Assembly (NCBI GenBank): GCA_007258455.2
Contig: VDFB02018352.1
Span: 31,847-95,846, forward strand
Origin: Sequoia sempervirens
Taxonomy: Eukaryota; Streptophyta; Pinopsida; Cupressales; Cupressaceae
Reading direction: 5' to 3'
Length of the DNA: 64,000 bases
In this document: positions 24,501 through 35,375 of the stretch, one piece after another
Numbering within the stretch: the stretch's first letter is position 1
Layout of the letters: each line of letters starts with the position of its first letter
Program-made: the position numbers and the translations under genes
The notes under the pieces: generated by a model
Databases searched by the model: none
Told to the model about the DNA's origin: nothing
The model's input: only the letters and a program-made list of their open reading frames with translations

Positions 24501-25250
24501 AGCTAAGGAAGAATTAAATTCGAATTCAAGTGACAGAGTCCCGGCTGGTGAATTAAAAGGATGAATTTAAATTAAATTTTTCGAAAATGAATTCAAAGAT
24601 GCCAGTCAAAGTTGAGCTTCTAGAAGAGCAAGATTCCTGACGTCGAGAGACAAGTGTCAGAAATACCAGAGAGGGATAATTCGAATTTTTGAAGTGGAGT
24701 AGTGGAAATTGAATGTACTGGCTATAATTGGCTTCTTCTAGAATTCGAATTTTGGCTATAAAATGAAGAAGTTTCTCACTTATTTTTCACAGCTGGAGAG
24801 GTCGAATTTGCTCTAAGTGAAGATTGCTGAAGCTTGAAGAGTTCGAAACTTTGCTAAGGACTGGAGTTTGCTGAGATTTAAATTTGAGGTTGCTGAGGCT
24901 GCTGAAGAGGGACGCCTTGAGTTGCTAGAGAAGTGCCATTGTTGAAGCTAAGAGGGGCGCACTTGTAAGTTACTAAAGATTCAAATCTGCAGTTGAAGAG
25001 GGACGCCTTGAAGTGAAGATATTGCTGAGAGTTTTTAAAGTGCGAATTTGCTGATTGTTGATTGCTGGTGAAAAATACGAATTTATAGAAGTTCAAGTTG
25101 CAGATTGAAGTTGCTAAGGCTGAAGCTTACTTGGAAATTTTTCTAAGTGTTGAAGTTCATGAGAAGAAGCTGAGGTTTGCAAATTGGAAATGTTCTGGAA
25201 GTCGACTGCAGCCCCTACACATTATCTTATTTTATAAATTAATTTGCTGA
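21540..25250 (+). repeat. E2 5' region / family B LTR and leader
   Basis: 21540-22945 is homologous to 1-1392 in inverse orientation. It is dense in CTTACTATTTTTAGTAAG-type palindromes (21843, 21966, 22246, 22493, 22640, 22790). From 22880 to about 24010 a degenerate motif AAATGCGCCCAAG recurs at least a dozen times. The LTR 3' end and a primer site could not be located. The sequence just before ATG 25272 (TGTTGTGTCACAG) looks like a splice acceptor. Confidence 0.6.
22880..24020 (+). repeat. Degenerate AAATGCGCCCA motif array
   Basis: Copies near 22880, 22945, 23000, 23070, 23098, 23160, 23255, 23315, 23384, 23501, 23620, 23744 and 24008, spaced 30-250 bp, often preceded by TCATCC or CATGCC. 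The complement of one copy is at 50-62 in the minus-strand family B LTR. Confidence 0.7.
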
Positions 25251-25271
25251 TGAATGTTTGTTGTGTCACAG

Positions 25272-28200
25272 ATGGCTGAGGCAAGGGCAACTGGCAAGGA
25301 CAATGGTGCATCCAGGCAAGCAATGATCAAGAAGCTGAGTAAAACATTCATGCCAGAATCAAAATTTATTTCAAAATTAGGCAAGCTAACAGACACCAAC
25401 GTGGGCTCTGTCAATCTCGAGACCTTCAAGAACAGGATGTTGGGAATTGGAAGTCATCGACCTTCGACTTCTTCGCACAATATTGTCCGAAGCGGGTTGT
25501 ATGCAGCTGTTGGTTTCCCACCAGCGATTCAGTGTTCAGAGCTGATAATGGAGTGCGCCAACTATTATGAGAAGGATCACTGGTCGATCATGTCACCAGA
25601 TGGCCAAGTGCTAGCCAATCTTACTCCGGCAGCCATTGGTGAAGCTTTCGGGAACCCGGTGCACAGAAATATGGTTTACAAATCCGAAGAGCGAGCGGAG
25701 CGGATGTATGCTTCTGCTTTCGAGAGATGCACGGAGACAATCAACACTCACTGGATGAGCACTCCCAAGCCTTCTCGAACGAAGCTGCCGAAGCAAATCA
25801 TTGCGGAGGACTTGAAGCAAGAATATTGTGACCTCATCATGATGCTGAGCAGAGTTGGTGGTTGCCCACAATCATTCATTTTTGAGCCTTGGATGTTTTA
25901 CTACATCAACCTGGTGCTGGAAGGGAAGGATTATGTCAATTGGGCTGTGATGATCAATGACAATTTGCACGAGCAGCTCCTGGGCCTGAGGAGGACGAAG
26001 ACATTTTACATGAACTCTTACATCATCTATATGTTGGCACGTATGACGAAGTATAGGGGGATCTCTTACAAGGAACCTGTTGGTTGTGGCTCCCACCAAT
26101 TCAAAATCCATGAGGCCTGTCCGCAGTTGCACTTGGCAAGCACAACCCACTACAAGCGTGTCAACGATTCCTTCACCATGTATATCACGAGATTGCTTCA
26201 GGAGCGGTTACATCATCGAATCTCGAGGGATGCCCAGGAGTTGATTGAAAGGTATGGGTGCTGGTTCATACAATTTCCGAAGTTTTCTTATATTAGGCTG
26301 CAAGGTTTTTCATCATACCCATATAGGCTGCCTAAGTACCCAACAGATAGAATTTTAACGCTAGAGATATCTAGGCAACTGCTTGCCTATGATAAAATTC
26401 AAAAGAAAAAGAAGGGAGGAGTAGAATTTCCAATTGTCATGGGCAACTCGGATGAGGTGTGTCCCTCAATACAGGCAGCTAGAGAGGCTGAAAGTGAACC
26501 CCAATTTTATCACTTTTCATACCACACCAGCCGACAGCACTACGACCCACATCATAACATCAAATGGGTACTGTCAGAAAAATTTAAGCATAAGGAAAAT
26601 ATTGAGGACTATTGGGCTGATGCGGCGGATGAGATTGAAGTTAGGAAAAGGATGTTTTCTCGATTGCCGATTACTTTGATCAGGGAATGTGAGGTTGTGC
26701 CGGTTCCAGACCAGGTGAATGAGGACATGGATGTTGTCCATCCTGATTATGCAGCTGTAAGAGATACTCCACTTCCACCTTCAGATTGGTCAAAACCTGA
26801 GGTTGCTGATTTAGATACACTTTCTATTCTTGTCCTGACGTTCACTAGAGCATGGGTTGATAGGCGTGTGAACAGGTTGAAGAGTAGGTCAATTGCTTTG
26901 ACTTACAACTTGATGGGAGATCACAGGACGCCCACCACTGGCAGAAAGAAACAGATTACACGAGGTCCAGAGTCCAGAAAGAAAGAGCTAGTTCGACAGG
27001 AGCCCGTTCAGCCAGAGCCTCCACGAGTTGCATCGCCCACACCATTGGAGACACGTTCTCCAAGTATATAGGAGGTTTCTTTATTTGCTGATCAGAGGAA
27101 TGCATTGAATCAGGTGCAAGTGGTACAGGATAATATTCAGCCTCCACAAAGATAGTCAGTTGGCCAAAGCGTCAACGCACCTGGTAGGGTTGATCAGCAG
27201 GATGATGAGGGGACTATTACTGACCCTCAATTTCAGCAGGAGTTAGAGGCAGCTATGAATGAAGATGATGATATAGTTTCAGGAGACACTCAGCCACTTG
27301 AGGACGATGAGCCTCGCCAGAATGATGTAGAGGTTGAGCAAGTTAGAGAAGTAGAGGCACAGGAACAGCAGCCCTTTGATATACAGTATGATGTGCCTGA
27401 TTGGCTCAAAGATAGAATGAGAAGAAGCCCCAGTGAGGAGATTGATCCAGCAGTTGAGATGGAAGAGTTTTTGAACAGGATCAGTGCACCTCCACAGAAG
27501 AAGAAGGCCAGAAAGTTTTCGAAGATATCAACAGATGAGGATGGTTCTCGTACTCTTCACGTAGCTGTGCCACGAGTTGATTGTGACCAAAATGAAGCAG
27601 TACCTGAGAATTATGTGGTCACGACTTTGGATTTGGGACGCCCCACTGGTGCGCAGATTGTAGAGGAGTGTGACAACTCCTACCTTTCCCTCAAAGATAG
27701 GTTATTCAAGAAGGAAGGGAAGTATAAAAAGTTGAAAAGAGAACACAAGGCTTTAATTGGGTATGTACAACAGTTATCTCGTTCTCGAGGGCAGGAGATT
27801 CCAGTGATAGAGCCTCCAGCGGAGATACCTAGAGAGTCGATCAGTGGCCTAATGGAGTTAGGAAAGATGGCACAGGAAGCAGACAAGTGGGTCACAGGAG
27901 TTCGTGCCGAGACAGAGAAATTTATGGAGGACCTTGCTTCTGCTTTTCAGCAAGCCTCTGGTATTTTGGCACGGATGGAGGCGGTTGATCATGCTTGGGG
28001 TGATGCTTCCATCTATCAGAGCAAGGTAATTTAGCGTCTAGAGGCATTGAGGCATGTTCCATTGCAGTTGTTGATTGATGGAGGTGTCATTCAGGAGAAT
28101 GACAGGTATGACTTCTCTAGATGGTATTCTTCAGCGATCACAGGGCATGGCTTCTTCGACGCAGCATAGGCGGATTCAGCCAGGATACATAAGGCTATGG

Positions 28201-28577
28201 CCAATATCATTGATGGAGTTCAGAATACTTTTGAGGCCATATTTTCTAGGCGGCTGAATCCAAATGAGATTAGTGTTGATAATTTGAGGGGTACGCTGGT
28301 ACCATTCTTTTCAGAGGTGAACTTCACACAGGATGATTTCAAGAACAACTCCACTTTCTCCAATTTGATTCAGAGCACGCAAGATTCCTTAGCTACTTGG
28401 AGAAAGTCATGTGCACAACATGAGACATCAGTCACAGTATTAGAGTTTCAGCTTGATTGTGTTCCACCCATTTCAGTTCATGAGGTTGAGGCTGTACTTC
28501 GCAGATTTGTTGAGTTCACAGCCAGAGAGAAGGAGAACGGGAACACACTATTGGACGAGGATCTTCTAGAAGACTGA
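25272..28577 (+). pseudogene. E2 long ORF, unknown retroelement protein
   Basis: A frame of about 1,100 codons open from ATG 25272 (or 25254) to TGA 28575, interrupted only by four TAG codons (27069, 27153, 28032, 28166). The first ~600 residues look globular, with motifs such as LYAAVGFPPAIQCSEL, LTPAAIGEAFGNP and YYINLVLEGKDYVNW. The P-AI-x-x-x-x-G-x-P block recalls plant transposon gag-like proteins, but I cannot name the family with confidence. Residues beyond 27255 are acidic, then form a lysine-rich coiled coil (SLKDRLFKKEGKYKKLKREH), then a C-terminal helical domain. No RT, protease or integrase motif is present. Likely a structural (gag-like) protein of a non-autonomous element. Confidence 0.6.
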
Positions 28578-29675
28578 TTGTGGGCATTTATTGCCTTTAC
28601 TATTTTGGGAGTGAGTGGGAATCTTTGATTCATTTAATGTACCACTCCCTATTCTGGCAATTTTTAGGGTTAGGGTTGAGGTGGCACGATTCTAGCCACT
28701 CTATTGATTGTAACCCTAGCCGTCTTTTGGGACTTGGCTAGCTATATAAAGGGGGAGTCCCCCTCATTTGTAACTCAGTAGACATTAGAGATTGGACATT
28801 AGCATTAAAGCTAGAGAGTAGAGCATAGTATAGCATTGTAGACATTTTGTTAGTGTGGAGGAGAAAGAAAGTTTTCCCTTTGAAAACTTTTGTGGAGATT
28901 GTTGTGTAACACTTTTCATGATAATAGATCTTTTCATTGATGGTGGAATTCGTCTTGTCATGAATAGCTAGCAAGGTCTCTTCTTCCTTTCGAATCCAAG
29001 TAGTATAACTTTCATTCCATGCAATTAGTTTACTTTGATGTGTGGCGTTGTTGTTAAGGCAACTTCTCTTATTCCATACCACTAGTGGCTTGTTGATGAT
29101 AAGTTCGCCTTGCGTGGTCCACTAAAAATTATCTTGAATTTAACTTCGATTGTGATTTGTATACCTATATGCGTCGTTTTGATGGTGTATGTATGCTAAG
29201 TTATAATCTGAACATCCTTTGCTATCCCCTTGAAGATTGCACTGATTTCCCTGAAGCTGTCCGACGTGAGGCTAGGTGAATTTGGTTGAAGTCTGCCAAA
29301 ATCGAGCTCCACATATCCTGCATTTAGAATAGAGTATAAGTTTCTTAGGCCTTACACTCTTTTACTTTCCGCATATTTCTGATTAGCTTTAGGAAAACGT
29401 ACTACATCGCCAAATCATACACGCAAGAATCCCCTTCAAATCATACACTGGCTGTTAACTGCAAGAAGTCTGAACAATTATGTAAGTCCCCTCGTAAGAA
29501 CACAACAATACACATCAACCAATTGAGGGTATTCTAAGTATTCGGAACCTTGGAGTTGAACGTGCGAACTTTCTCGCAATCTTAGCACACGGAATACTTT
29601 GATCAAGAGAGAACGGAGTAGCCTTCAGACTATTTTGTTCTGCTGTTTGGTGCGGTCACAAAAATCACGTCAACA
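28578..29675 (+). repeat. E2 3' region, LTR-like with TATA box
   Basis: Directly after the ORF. Contains GGCTAGCTATATAAAGGGGG at about 28734-28753, a good promoter-like TATA box, and ends GTCAACA next to the target duplicate. It could be a 3' LTR starting TGATTGTGGG at 28575, but no copy of it is seen at the 5' end of E2. Confidence 0.45.
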
Positions 29676-30825
29676 AGTCCCATGACAAGTGATGCGGAAC
29701 AGATTATCAATAGCTCTTGTGCCATGGTAGTTGACTCACCAGGGAGTTATGTGTCAACTCAAGACACTACTACTTCCACTTCACAGGAGATACGCAGAGC
29801 AGCATTTAGTTGGGAGATTGGTTCTTATGTCGAGTTGTTTCCCTCTCCTGGGAGCAAATCCGTCATTTCATCCCATACAACTAATTATGATTGGCATATT
29901 GATGAGCCAATTCAGGAGTATGATTCAATGTACTGTTTCAGGGACTTGATAGTGGATGATTCGGATTAGTACAGAGTGATTGTGCAGTTTGTGAATAATC
30001 CCTTATTTGAATTTGATGGGGATTTGATCTATGATAATTCACTCTTTGAGCTGGAAACTGATCACACTCCTGATACTAGTTTAGGATTGAGTGAAAATCA
30101 CAGTGTTTGGGATCATCCTAGTGCATCGGGATTCCAAACAGGGCTCACAGAGGAGTTTAATAGTGTGTACACGATGAGGAGTGCTTACAGTTTTTCCTTT
30201 GATCCACCTATACATGATCCGTATTCGATGCACAACTCTTGTGTGTAGGGTGATTCTCTTGGTGTAGTCAAGGGGAGTAACTCATTACTGTGTCCTGAGT
30301 TACCATCTTCAAAAGATGGGACTAGACACTACAAGGACCCGACTCTGTTGTTTGCAAGGGATTACCTACAGGGACAAGAGTCAGTTATCCATCATGCTAA
30401 TATGTATCCGACAGGGTTTGCTACTTTAATGTCATAGGGATTTCATATGGATACATGGTTATAGGGTGATTACAGTGTCAGCGGACATAATGGTTTGATT
30501 AGTTATCACTTCTATGGGTGTTTTGGAGAGATTGTAGAGATATTGTACTGTAGAAGTTTCCAGATATTTATGTCTCTTCATGATAGATGAATGGGAGTTC
30601 AGGTTGTATTGGGATCCGGGTGGTGATAGGTCTATCACTGCAGTTTGGATGGGTTCCAACAGGTTGCTTCACCATTTTCAGCATGGTGAAGTTGTGATCA
30701 GATTTGCGCAGAGGAAGCCAGAGGTTATCAGACATGGTAGACTGCCATCCTGGGTTTGGGATCCAGGGATATTTTGCGTAGTTGTGTTTATGATGGTGCG
30801 TCAGGAGTTAGTTAGGAATGCATGA
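29676..30825 (+). pseudogene. E1 gag-like frame, 3' part (duplicated module)
   Basis: Continuation of the E1 frame after E2. From 29976 it repeats the module seen at 19711. NPLFEFDGDLIYDNSLFELE corresponds to NPLFEIDASWSYDNLLFEID. LYWDPGGDRSITAVWMGSN (about 30600-30660) corresponds to LYWDPGGDKVSTVVWMGPS. TAG codons (29967, 30247 and others) and at least one frameshift before 30580 break it. The module ends about 90 bases before the polypurine tract, so it is the 3'-most coding part of E1. The function of the WDPGG module is unknown. Confidence 0.65.
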
Positions 30826-30904
30826 GACGTTTCACAATTCTTCTTTTGGGCCTTCCGAGGAGTAAAGTTTCTTTGCAGTAAGGATTGCTTGGGGACAAGC
30901 AATT

Positions 30905-30919
30905 TCAAGGAGGGCGGAC
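30905..30919 (+). other. E1 polypurine tract
   Basis: TCAAGGAGGGCGGAC immediately precedes the 3' LTR start TGTAATG, in the position where plus-strand DNA synthesis is primed. Confidence 0.75.
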
Positions 30920-32252
30920 TGTAATGTCCCCATTCTTTCGCAAGCATCAGAGTTGGTGGATTACCTCTTATGTCGATCCTCGTAGGCTAATGGTTTTGGA
31001 TAGAGGGTCACTTGAACAGGCACTTGGTCGTGAATTTGCAATATTGATATCTGGAGTATGGTGACGGGGTGAATTTGTGCATTTGGCATGATAATTGTGC
31101 TTAAAATTATGATCTTCACCTTTTATTTCACCTTCTCTGGCTTAGGGACCATGTGTCTATTATTTAAAGGGGTCACTTTATATTTTTCAGTTACTATTCA
31201 TTTCTAAAGTGAAAAAAGAACATAACTTAAGTGAATAGTGTTTTCAATGAGAAATTATAAGAATGCAAGAGAAAGTTCGACCCATTCATGCTTGGATATG
31301 TTTTGCTGATTGAAGTTTGGAAGTGTGGAGTTTGGGAGAGAGGGAAACTAGGGTTTCCTGATTTCTGCAGTGGGTAAGCCTGGTGGGGCTTTGTTCTTTG
31401 TTTTCAAGCTTCTTGATGGTGTGAAAGACCACCTTAAAGTTGCTGATCAGAATTTGGATGCATCATTGGAGCCATATTTTGCTGTTTGCAAGTGATTGAA
31501 GTCATCTTTTGAAAGGGTTTTTGCTGCCAGTGTCTTCATTTTCCATCTAGAGGACATTGCTTGCATTTTTGAAGATTTTTGGAGCTGATTTCTTCATCTA
31601 CAGCCAGCCGCACTTTCTTGAGGGTTTTATCAGCTCATAGGAATTAAAACACCTTTACTTGGTGGCTGCTTTCTCATCCAAAGGGGGCGCTCTTATCATA
31701 GGAAGACTTTCCATCTGGATTGCGGTGGGAGAAGTTCGTATTTTGGTTTGTATGAGCAATTTATTGTGGGCGGGTACTGTAGCAAAGCACTATTCACAGT
31801 GCTGTTTTGGCTGTAAGTTAAAATCTATGACATTTGATGTGTATTATTGAATCTAATGTAAGATATATCTCTAATGCAATCTATTATGTAATGAAGAACT
31901 TGCATTTGGCTTTGTATATCAAGTATTTTATCAAATGTGTTTTGATAGATTAGTTCATTCAAAGACTTTACTTCGTGTACACGTTCTTGGCTCTTATTTC
32001 ACATCATTATCAAGTAAACCTCAAAACACAAAAACAAGAAAAAGCAAAATACAAAACCACAAATCAGACCTACAAGCACTGTGAAATCATTGCACTAGAG
32101 TGTCGGTTCATCACAGTGGTATCAGAGCATATCACTACAGTGGTAGCAGAGCAGATCACCGGAGTGTGGTTCATCACAGTGGTATCAGAGCATTTCACTA
32201 CAGTGGTAGCAAAGTGGTAGCAGAGTGGATCACTAGAGTGTGGTCCATCACA
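30920..32252 (+). repeat. E1 3' LTR
   Basis: Direct copy of 17534-18874 ending TCCATCACA, followed by the target duplicate AAGGT (32253-32257). Confidence 0.92.
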
Positions 32253-32257
32253 AAGGT

Positions 32258-32994
32258 CCATTGAGTTGTGATATTTTGGGAGGAATAGAGAAGCGCCATT
32301 GTTAATTGTTGGAGGTACCTTTGGAGCTTAGAGTAGATTTTCCAACATTTGCTCACCATCACAAAAATAACAAGTTTTCAAATATCAACAATGAGTTTCT
32401 AGTCATCATCTTCACAAGAGGTTTCAGATGATTGTTTACAGGTTTTTGAAGGTTGCATCTTTGTTTAACATTTATTTACAGCAACTTTGGCAAGTTTCTA
32501 GTTGTCAAAGCCTAGTGAATAATAGGTTTTTAGTGATTTCTTAGGGTTTCGCTGATTTCCTAAGAAGTTGAAGACAAGGTTAATAGTAGTTTCTAGCAGG
32601 TTTTTTACTATTCAAAGGGGATTAAATAGAAAATTACCACCATTAACATTTTCAAAAGGTGTTTCCAAAAGTTATGTTGTAGGTTTAGAAGACTTGTCTT
32701 CATTTGGAGCTTCATTGTTAACCATTCTAAAGTCTATATTAGTTTTCACTGAGCTTTAAATCATCTCAGATTTCCATACTTGCAACCCAAAAATTGGAAC
32801 TCTTCCCTGCAACTCACTAGTGATTCCTAGATGAAATCACACTAACTAGCTAGGGGGATTTTCATCCCTAAAACTAGTAATCTCAAGAGGATTTAATTCT
32901 CAAAAGATTTTGGAAGAACTAAGATTCTCTCCAAAAGAAAAAGAAAATAATATAACATGACTAACCTTTCAAATGAGCCCTCAATCTCCCTTTA
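32258..32994. other. Unassigned sequence between E1 and E3
   Basis: 32800-32994 plus 41516-41640, joined by removing E3, resembles 42200-42500 (ACTAGTGATTT, GAGCCC...CTCC.TTTATAG, then GAAAAA/CTTTTT runs). It is therefore an older minus-strand LTR fragment into which E3 inserted. The rest has no recognised features. Confidence 0.45.
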
Positions 32995-34017
32995 TGATGG
33001 ACGTGGGGTTACCACTCACAAATACTTCTCCATACACCACAATCAATCTAAGGATCCATACCCCAACTTAAGCTTTGCAACATCCATACTTTCAGATTTA
33101 CTGTCAATATGGTGACAATCCTTCTTAACCAGATGACAGGAACTACCATAATACAAAAGAACAAAATAACGTCACCAATTCGCTCATTCATTACACAAGG
33201 ACAATAACTGTCTTAAACAATCACAAGAACATAAACAACACAGCACTTTATTTCAAGAATTAAACAAATTATTACAATATGCTCAACTCCCATAGGAATC
33301 AATCTGCCAAGCATAACACTCATTCACAATTCAAAGACCTTCAACGGTCTTTATCCCTAATCTTCCAAACAACTGGCACTCCTTGTCGGTCCCTGAACTC
33401 GTTCTCTACTATATTTTTGGATCATTCCTTCCTTGGCTTTCTCTAATCGACCCCTTCACATTCCTTGGTCTCATTCAACCCAATCTTCCTCTGATATATC
33501 CAACCAACCTTCAATTCGGCCCATCACTATGTCAATCACTCCTCCATTCTACGGCCCCTTCATTGACCTTACCTATTTAGCCTTCTTCTGTCTTCTACAA
33601 CCAACCTCTGTTCGGCCTTCCTCTGTCATAACTGACTAACCTTTCCATCACCCACTCAATCCTTCTTTATGCCACTTGTTGAACTTTCTGGTTCCATCGA
33701 ACACCACCGAATTCCAACCATCCTCAACTATCTCCAAACTACTCGCATTCAACTTCTACAACTGTCAACCTCTAACTGTCGATCCCTAACCATCTAAAAT
33801 CGCTCATTCTTCCATGTCAAAGGCAACAACCCAAGCCTATTCAAACTCCTTTAACTTCCTATCTATACAGTGACAACAACCCGAGCCTGTTCAAACTCCT
33901 TTAACTTCCCGTCTTCCTACCCAAGTAGTGACAAGAACAATTTTAGAACCAAGTCACACCAATAAATCTAAAAACTCGACCCACCAGATGAAGAATAGGA
34001 TTGATGCCCCTGCATCA
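32995..34017 (-). repeat. E3 3' LTR
   Basis: 1023 bp copy of the 5' LTR. On the minus strand it is preceded by the purine-rich CCTTTGGGGAGTA (34018-34030), a likely polypurine tract. Confidence 0.92.
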
Positions 34018-34067
34018 TACTCCCCAAAGGACAAAGAAGCCATGTACTCCTGTACTAGGGTTATGAT

Positions 34068-35367
34068 TTAAAACTGGTCTCCTTGTATTCTCTTCTTCTG
34101 CTTCTTCCACAGTCTTTCTGGCACCTTTAACATATTCATCCAACATCGTTGTTCATCATACAACTCCACGCTAACCAGACTTCTTGCTATCACATTCACC
34201 CACAAATCAACCCTTCCAAACATACAAAGATTAAGGAAATCTGCATATATGTCCCTAATTATTTCCACTTCACCCATTGGGTTCTCTATTTAACAAAGGC
34301 ATGCTCAACCTTATACCAATCTGCATCCAACATTACATATACTTCCTTCCCAATTTCCCAACTAAACAACCACAAATCATTTTTAATACCTTCTCTCATA
34401 TCATAGACCACAATACCATGCTCTATTTCAGATTTTTGCCCAACCCCTTCATTGATCAACACACTAAAGAAATACATATCCACATTCTTGGTTTACCTCT
34501 GCCTGCATTGTTGCAACTTGCACCAACTTCTCTGTTACTATCTACAACTTTTCTTCCTTCATCCTTCTTCCCTTTCCCACTTGTATTTATTCCTTCACCA
34601 ACAATATCCTCCTGCAATTCTTGTTCGATCTCAGAGTATTGAGCCCACAAATCTTCTGCACCATTCTTGTTTGCTTCCCCTTCTTCAAATTCAGCTTTTG
34701 CTATGTTTCCCTCATGATTGTATTTATCTTCATCTGCTTTATCCTCTATTGCTTCAGCTTCCTCATCTGTATTTTTTGCTACTCCTTCAATCTCCATGTC
34801 TTTGTCACGCCATTCTTCTGTTGTTCTTTCAGGCTTCTCATTCCTCTTAACCAACTCATTCTTCCTATCTTTCTTGTACTCATTACTAGACATTCCACTC
34901 TTCCTTCTTTTTCTTTCCTTCCTCTTTTTATATCTTTATCTTCTCATTTCCTTTTCATCCATAGTCAGCCACAACTTTTCCTCATCTTCATAAATTTCAT
35001 TCAAAGCCTCAACATCATCATCATACAAATCAGATTGTCTACCTCTTACCTCACACTTACCATGCTGCTCTTCCTCTAACTCTATTGCATGCTTTGGGGC
35101 ATTATCCTCCTTTTCATCTTCTATGGGCTCTATTATTTTCTCTAGTTCATTTGTTTTGTCCACATCTACACCTTTCCTCTTCTCTTGTATTGTCTTCTTC
35201 TCATTATCAACTTCTTCTACTGTTGTCCCATGCTTCACTACTCACACTGGGTTCTTCATCTTCCTGAATTGATACCCTGTTGCCTTTGCACTTGGCCTAT
35301 CCTCTTGTCTTCTCCGATTCTTTGTCATACCTTCCATCTTTGATGCTATTTTACTATCATAAAGGTT
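34068..35367 (-). pseudogene. E3 charged ORF, C-terminal part
   Basis: Continuation beyond the hAT insertion. Basic (MTKNRRRQ), then after a TGA at about 35252 a very acidic and lysine-rich stretch (34936-35238 and 34456-34893) with Glu/Asp runs. Then comes a Trp-containing segment (LWLFSWEIGKEVYVMLDADW, 34286-34483), ending ERLWKKQKKRIQGDQF just before the 3' LTR at 34068. Several frame changes separate these pieces. The W-rich end is the only part that looks like a folded domain. Confidence 0.55.
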
Positions 35368-35375
35368 ATACAAAC

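Larger units (their letters stand above)
21540..29675 (+). mobile_element. E2: retroelement-like insertion inside E1
   Basis: Begins TGTTGTGACC, the same boundary as the family B LTR at 1392, and ends GTCAACA. Flanks are AGTAC (21535-21539) and AGTCC (29676-29680), a near-perfect 5-bp duplication. Removing it keeps the E1 frame open (PPKFS followed by PMTSDAEQ). It contains a long ORF (25272-28577). The two ends are not direct repeats of each other, so one LTR is missing, rearranged or unrecognised. TATA-like motifs lie at about 24755 (CTATAAAATGAAG) and 28742 (TATATAAAGGGGGA). Confidence 0.65.
17534..32252 (+). mobile_element. E1: non-autonomous LTR retrotransposon (TSD AAGGT)
   Basis: Two LTRs of about 1.34 kb in direct orientation (17534-18874 and 30920-32252). 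Flanked by perfect AAGGT duplications (17529-17533 and 32253-32257). It has an initiator-Met tRNA primer site after the 5' LTR and a purine-rich tract before the 3' LTR. The inside holds a gag-like frame with a gypsy-type zinc knuckle but no recognisable protease, RT, RNase H or integrase, so it depends on another element. E2 (21540-29675) is nested inside. The LTRs differ by scattered substitutions and an ~18-bp indel near 17850. Confidence 0.92.

Noticed and set aside
25254..28577. Host gene with exons
   Set aside because: It lies inside a TG...CA insertion with a 5-bp duplication, has only in-frame stops rather than splice borders, and carries no recognised cellular domain.
34149..35267. 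Several plus-strand ORFs of 85-152 codons rich in Leu, Phe and Ser
   Set aside because: They are antisense shadows of the Glu/Lys-rich E3 coding strand.
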